The notes under the pieces are model-generated. The model was not told where the DNA came from. It made no database searches and worked only from the letters and a program-made list of their open reading frames with translations. Below are positions 60,678 through 64,000 of a DNA stretch of 64,000 nucleotides, piece after piece. This DNA is from Methylobacterium sp. B4 (GTDB lineage: Bacteria > Pseudomonadota > Alphaproteobacteria > Rhizobiales > Beijerinckiaceae), in assembly GCF_003201865.1 (NCBI RefSeq), contig NZ_QJJJ01000007.1, positions 1-64,000 on the forward strand, written 5' to 3'. The position numbers and the translations under genes were made by a program. How positions within the stretch are numbered: the first letter of the stretch is position 1; every line of letters starts with the position of its first letter.

Positions 60678-61916
60678 TCAGCCCTTGCTGCCGGCGAGAT
60701 CGGCCGCTTGGCCGACCCAGTTCTCCCGGTCGATCCGTCCCGGGAAGGCGAGGTAGGCGCTCACCCAGGCGACCTCGGTCGGCGACCACGCGGCGACCTG
60801 ATCGTAGTGCCAGACGCCGAGATCGTTGAGGCGGCGCTGGTTGACCGGCCCGATGCCCTTGATCTTCGTCAGGTCGTCCGGGCGGTCGTCGCGGGGGGCG
60901 TCGAGCCCCTTGGGACGGGTGCCCGCGGCGTCGGCCCGGGCTTCCGGGTTCTCGCCCTCGGGTACGTCGTCGCCGGCGCCGACCGTCGCCGGATGTTGCG
61001 GCGGCTCCGTGCGCAGCGCCTTGTCCTCTTCGACGGCCGGGTCCTGGGCGATCGGCGCCTTCGCCTCGCGCGCCTGAGCCCGATCCTCCGGCTTGACCGG
61101 AATCTGACCCGCGCTTGCCCGCTCGGCGGGGGCGTCGACGGCATTCGATTCGTTCGCGCGACCGGCGGACGGACGGGCCGGCTTGGTCTCGTCCTTGACG
61201 CGGGCCTCGGTCGAGGCGGCCTCGTCCTGCTTGACGCTCTCTCCGCCCTGGTCGGCGCCCTCGGTCTGCTCGAAGCGCTTGCGCCAGGCGCCGACACGCG
61301 AGCCGTCGAACAGCGACTCGTCCGTCAGCGTGTTGACCGCGTCCTTCGGCTCGGAGGAGACGCGGCCGATCTGCGAACCGATCTTGACGGGGCGTCCGGC
61401 CGCGAGATCGTCGAGGAGCTTGTTCAGGCTCTCCGGGGTCAGATCCTCGTAATAGTCCTGGTTGATCTGCACCATCGGCGCGTTGCAGCAGGCCCCCAGG
61501 CACTCGACTTCGAGCCAGGAGAAGTTGCCGTCGGCCGTGACGTGACCGGGCGGCCCGAGACGCTCCTGGAGCGCGGCCTTCAACTCCTTCGCCCCGCAGC
61601 AATCGCAGGGCACGGTGCCGCAGAGCTGGACCCAGAAGCGGCCGACGGGCGCCAGAGCGAACATCGTGTAGAAGCTCGCCACCTCCAGCACGCGGATATG
61701 CGGCATGCCGAGTTGGTCCGCCACCGCCTCGATCGCCTTCTGCGGCAGCCAGCCGCCGTTCTGCTCCTGCGCCTTCCACAGCAGCGGGATCACGGCCGAA
61801 GCCTCACGGCCCTCCGGGTATTTCGCGATCTGGCCGCGCGCCCAGTCGGCGTTCTCGGAGGTGAACGCGAAGTTCTGGGGCTGCTCGGCGGCGGGGGCTA
61901 GCCTACGGTTCGCCAT
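60678..61916 (-). CDS. nuoE: NADH-quinone oxidoreductase subunit E with C-terminal HhH extension
   Basis: 24-kDa [2Fe-2S] subunit of the NADH module. Residues 1-200 are the normal subunit, with [32 protein letters not shown] and [14 protein letters not shown] holding the four Cys. The remaining 200 residues are an extension: a long disordered stretch rich in Glu, Ala, Pro and Lys, then [36 protein letters not shown], a helix-hairpin-helix-like domain. The start at 61916 is the family start. Related extensions occur in Hyphomicrobiales; their role is unknown. Confidence 0.94.
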   Translation of the reverse strand: MANRRLAPAAEQPQNFAFTSENADWARGQIAKYPEGREASAVIPLLWKAQEQNGGWLPQKAIEAVADQLGMPHIRVLEVASFYTMFALAPVGRFWVQLCGTVPCDCCGAKELKAALQERLGPPGHVTADGNFSWLEVECLGACCNAPMVQINQDYYEDLTPESLNKLLDDLAAGRPVKIGSQIGRVSSEPKDAVNTLTDESLFDGSRVGAWRKRFEQTEGADQGGESVKQDEAASTEARVKDETKPARPSAGRANESNAVDAPAERASAGQIPVKPEDRAQAREAKAPIAQDPAVEEDKALRTEPPQHPATVGAGDDVPEGENPEARADAAGTRPKGLDAPRDDRPDDLTKIKGIGPVNQRRLNDLGVWHYDQVAAWSPTEVAWVSAYLAFPGRIDRENWVGQAADLAGSKG

Positions 61917-61936
61917 GACGTTTCCACCCGTCTCCT

Positions 61937-63127
61937 TCAGCGGTCCACTTCGCCGAACACGATGTCCAGCGTGCCGAGCACGCAGGACACGTCGGCGAGC
62001 AAGTGGCCGCGGCACATCCAGTCCATCGCCTGAAGATGGGCGAAGCCCGGAGCGCGGATCTTGCAGCGGTAGGGTTTGTTGGTGCCGTCGGAGACGAGAT
62101 AGACCCCGAACTCGCCCTTGGGGGCTTCGACGGCGGCGTAGACCTCGCCCTCGGGCACGTGGAAGCCCTCGGTGTAGAGCTTAAAATGGTGGATGAGCGC
62201 TTCCATCGAGCGCTTCATCTCCCGGCGCGGCGGTGGGGCGAACTTGCCGTCCACCGAGGCGATCGGTCCTTGGCCGGCAGGCTCGCGCAGCTTGGCGCAG
62301 CACTGCCGCATGATCTTCACCGATTCCCGCATCTCTTCCATGCGGATCACCTGGCGATCGTAGGTGTCGCCGTTCTTCCCCACGGGGATGTCGAACTCCA
62401 TCTCCTCGTAGAGTTCGTAGGGCTGCGACTTGCGCAGATCCCACGGGATGCCGGAGCCGCGCACCATCACGCCCGAGAAGCCCCAGGCCATCGCCTCGTC
62501 CACCGAGACGATCCCGATATCGACGTTGCGCTGCTTGAAGATGCGGTTGGCCATGACGAGGTTGTCGAGGTCGTCGACCACCGTCAGGAAGGGATCGCAG
62601 AACGCCTCGATGTCGTCGATCAGCGCGGGCGGCAGGTCCTGATGGACGCCGCCGGGCCGGAAGTAATTGGCGTGGAGCCGCGCACCGGACGCGCGCTCGT
62701 AGAAGATCATGAGCTTCTCGCGCTCCTCGAAGCCCCACAGGGGGGGCGTCAGCGCGCCGACGTCCATCGCCTGCGTGGTGACGTTGAGGAGGTGGGACAG
62801 CAGCCGCCCGATCTCGCAGAACAGGGTGCGGATGAGCTGGGCCCGCCGCGGCACCTTGATGCCGGCGAGCTTCTCGATCGCGAGGCAGAAGGCATGCTCC
62901 TGATTCATCGGCGCGACGTAGTCGAGCCGGTCGAAATAGGGCGTCGCCTGGAGGTAGGTCTTGTGCTCGATCAGCTTCTCGGTGCCCCGGTGCAGGAGTC
63001 CGATATGCGGATCGACCCGCTCGACCACCTCGCCGTCGAGCTCCAGCACGAGGCGCAGCACGCCGTGCGCCGCCGGGTGCTGCGGCCCGAAGTTGATCGA
63101 GAAGTTGCGGATGTTGTGTTCGCTCAT
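61937..63127 (-). CDS. nuoD: NADH-quinone oxidoreductase subunit D
   Basis: 49-kDa subunit that with NuoB forms the quinone-binding site. The 396-residue protein shows [62 protein letters not shown] and YGFS-type [18 protein letters not shown], ending with [21 protein letters not shown] [18 protein letters not shown]. The quinone-site His and Tyr motifs are kept. Separate from nuoC, as in alphaproteobacteria. Confidence 0.97.
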   Translation of the reverse strand: MSEHNIRNFSINFGPQHPAAHGVLRLVLELDGEVVERVDPHIGLLHRGTEKLIEHKTYLQATPYFDRLDYVAPMNQEHAFCLAIEKLAGIKVPRRAQLIRTLFCEIGRLLSHLLNVTTQAMDVGALTPPLWGFEEREKLMIFYERASGARLHANYFRPGGVHQDLPPALIDDIEAFCDPFLTVVDDLDNLVMANRIFKQRNVDIGIVSVDEAMAWGFSGVMVRGSGIPWDLRKSQPYELYEEMEFDIPVGKNGDTYDRQVIRMEEMRESVKIMRQCCAKLREPAGQGPIASVDGKFAPPPRREMKRSMEALIHHFKLYTEGFHVPEGEVYAAVEAPKGEFGVYLVSDGTNKPYRCKIRAPGFAHLQAMDWMCRGHLLADVSCVLGTLDIVFGEVDR

Positions 63128-63139
63128 CGCCGCAAGCCT

Positions 63140-63799
63140 TCAGCTCGACGTCTTCTCGTCGCCCGGCAGCACGTAGTCCGTGCCCTCCCACGGCGACAGG
63201 AAGTCGAAGTTGCGGAACTCCTGGGTCAGCTTGACCGGCTCGTAGACGACCCGCGCCTCGTCCTGGTCGTAACGGACCTCGACGAAGCCGGTCAGCGGGA
63301 AGTCCTTGCGCAGCGGATGGCCTTCGAAACCGTAATCGGTCAGCAGGCGGCGCAGGTCGGGATGGCCCGAGAACAGGATGCCGTAGAGGTCGTAGGTCTC
63401 GCGCTCGTACCAGTTGGCCGCCGGGAAGACGGGAATCGCCGAGGGAACCGGGGTCGCGGCGTCCGTCTGCACCTTCACGCGCACCCGCATGTTATGACGC
63501 AAGGAGAGCAGGTGGTAGACGACGTCGAAGCGGCGCGCTCGCTGAGGGTAGTCGGCACCGCAGATGTCGATGAAGCAGCGGAAGGCGCAGGCCGGCTCGT
63601 CGCGCAGGTAGGTCAGCGCGTAGACGATGTCGCTGCCCTGGACGACGACGGTCAACTCGCCGAAGGCGATCGACCAGTCCGTGACCGCGGGGCCGAGCGC
63701 CCCGGCGATCCGCTCGCCCATGGCCTGCAGGGCGTTCTCGCCCTGGGCCGCCTCGACGGTCCGGCGCAGCGTGATGCCGTTGGTGGTGATGGCCTCCAT
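63140..63799 (-). CDS. nuoC: NADH-quinone oxidoreductase subunit C
   Basis: 30-kDa subunit of the peripheral arm. The 219-residue protein has [34 protein letters not shown] and the family signature [44 protein letters not shown]. The ATG at 63799 follows nuoB by 11 bases; longer in-frame forms run into nuoB. Confidence 0.96.
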   Translation of the reverse strand: MEAITTNGITLRRTVEAAQGENALQAMGERIAGALGPAVTDWSIAFGELTVVVQGSDIVYALTYLRDEPACAFRCFIDICGADYPQRARRFDVVYHLLSLRHNMRVRVKVQTDAATPVPSAIPVFPAANWYERETYDLYGILFSGHPDLRRLLTDYGFEGHPLRKDFPLTGFVEVRYDQDEARVVYEPVKLTQEFRNFDFLSPWEGTDYVLPGDEKTSS

Positions 63800-63810
63800 C
63801 GTGCGCTCCC

Positions 63811-64000
63811 TCACCGCTCGATCGTGCCGATGCGGCGGATCTTCCGCTGCAGCAGCAGCACGCCGTAGAGCAGCGCCTCGGCCGAGGGCGGACAACCCGG
63901 CACGTAGATGTCGACCGGCACCACCCGGTCGCAGCCGCGGACCACCGAGTAGGAGTAGTGATAGTAGCCGCCGCCATTGGCGCAGGAGCCCATGGAGATG
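63811..64000 (-). CDS. nuoB: NADH-quinone oxidoreductase subunit B (partial)
   Basis: C-terminal part of the subunit carrying cluster N2, cut by the right edge of the window. The visible 63 residues include [45 protein letters not shown], with the third and fourth N2 Cys region. The frame is open to the last base, so the Met inside SMGSCANG is not the start. nuoA should lie further right. Confidence 0.96.
   Translation of the reverse strand, partial: ISMGSCANGGGYYHYSYSVVRGCDRVVPVDIYVPGCPPSAEALLYGVLLLQRKIRRIGTIER

Overview
The window looks like a chromosomal segment of an alphaproteobacterium of the order Hyphomicrobiales, most likely Methylobacterium or Methylorubrum. The basis is very high GC with strongly GC-biased third codon positions, a complex I operon followed by birA, rnj and the acyl-CoA epimerase gene (as in this order), BcsS- and ExoD-type surface polysaccharide genes, an aerobic-type cobalamin gene set, an oxalate/formate-type transporter, and alphaproteobacterial versions of RecO, IF-1, Zur and a single LolC/E-type permease. 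The genus is inference; no sequence search was run.

Layout. 1-450: apparent promoter and antitermination leader of a ribosomal RNA operon that reads leftwards out of the window. 689-7083: M23 peptidase, a decayed small gene, glutamyl-Q tRNA(Asp) synthetase, htpG and small unknown genes. 7335-12868: gamma-glutamyltransferase, fused DhaK-DhaL kinase, a SAM methyltransferase and an oxalate/formate-type MFS transporter. 12993-18035: cobalamin genes cobL, cobE, cobM and cobB, interrupted by a diguanylate cyclase gene. 18159-21498: a PraR-like regulator, an IsdG/HmuQ-like monooxygenase and a sugar-phosphate transferase that starts exopolysaccharide synthesis. 21512-24120: zur divergent from a small membrane protein, znuC and znuB, with a palindromic candidate Zur box between them.

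24345-32378: exoD, bcsS, an SDR pseudogene, a formyltransferase, a four-gene XdhC/molybdopterin/MocA set for maturing molybdenum hydroxylases, an amino-acid-type periplasmic binding protein and an IF-1 paralog. 32535-41514: parC, recO, a small lipoprotein, a ChaC-type gamma-glutamylcyclotransferase, a lytic transglycosylase and dnaE. 41720-41824 encodes a 34-residue single-helix membrane protein directly downstream of an alphaproteobacterial LexA operator; it looks like a SidA-type SOS division inhibitor. 42132-48563: the lolD/lolC pair, proS, a candidate small RNA with its own promoter and terminator, a DUF1467 protein, the acyl-CoA epimerase and RNase J. 48582-64000: birA, then the complex I operon from nuoN back to nuoB (cut by the right edge), all on the minus strand.

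A dispersed palindromic repeat of about 90 bases occurs at least five times, each time beside the 3' end of a gene. The most interesting signals are the SOS-box/mini-membrane-protein unit, the unannotated RNA gene at 45787-45935, the rRNA leader at the left edge, and the palindromic elements, including a possible in-frame insertion inside birA.
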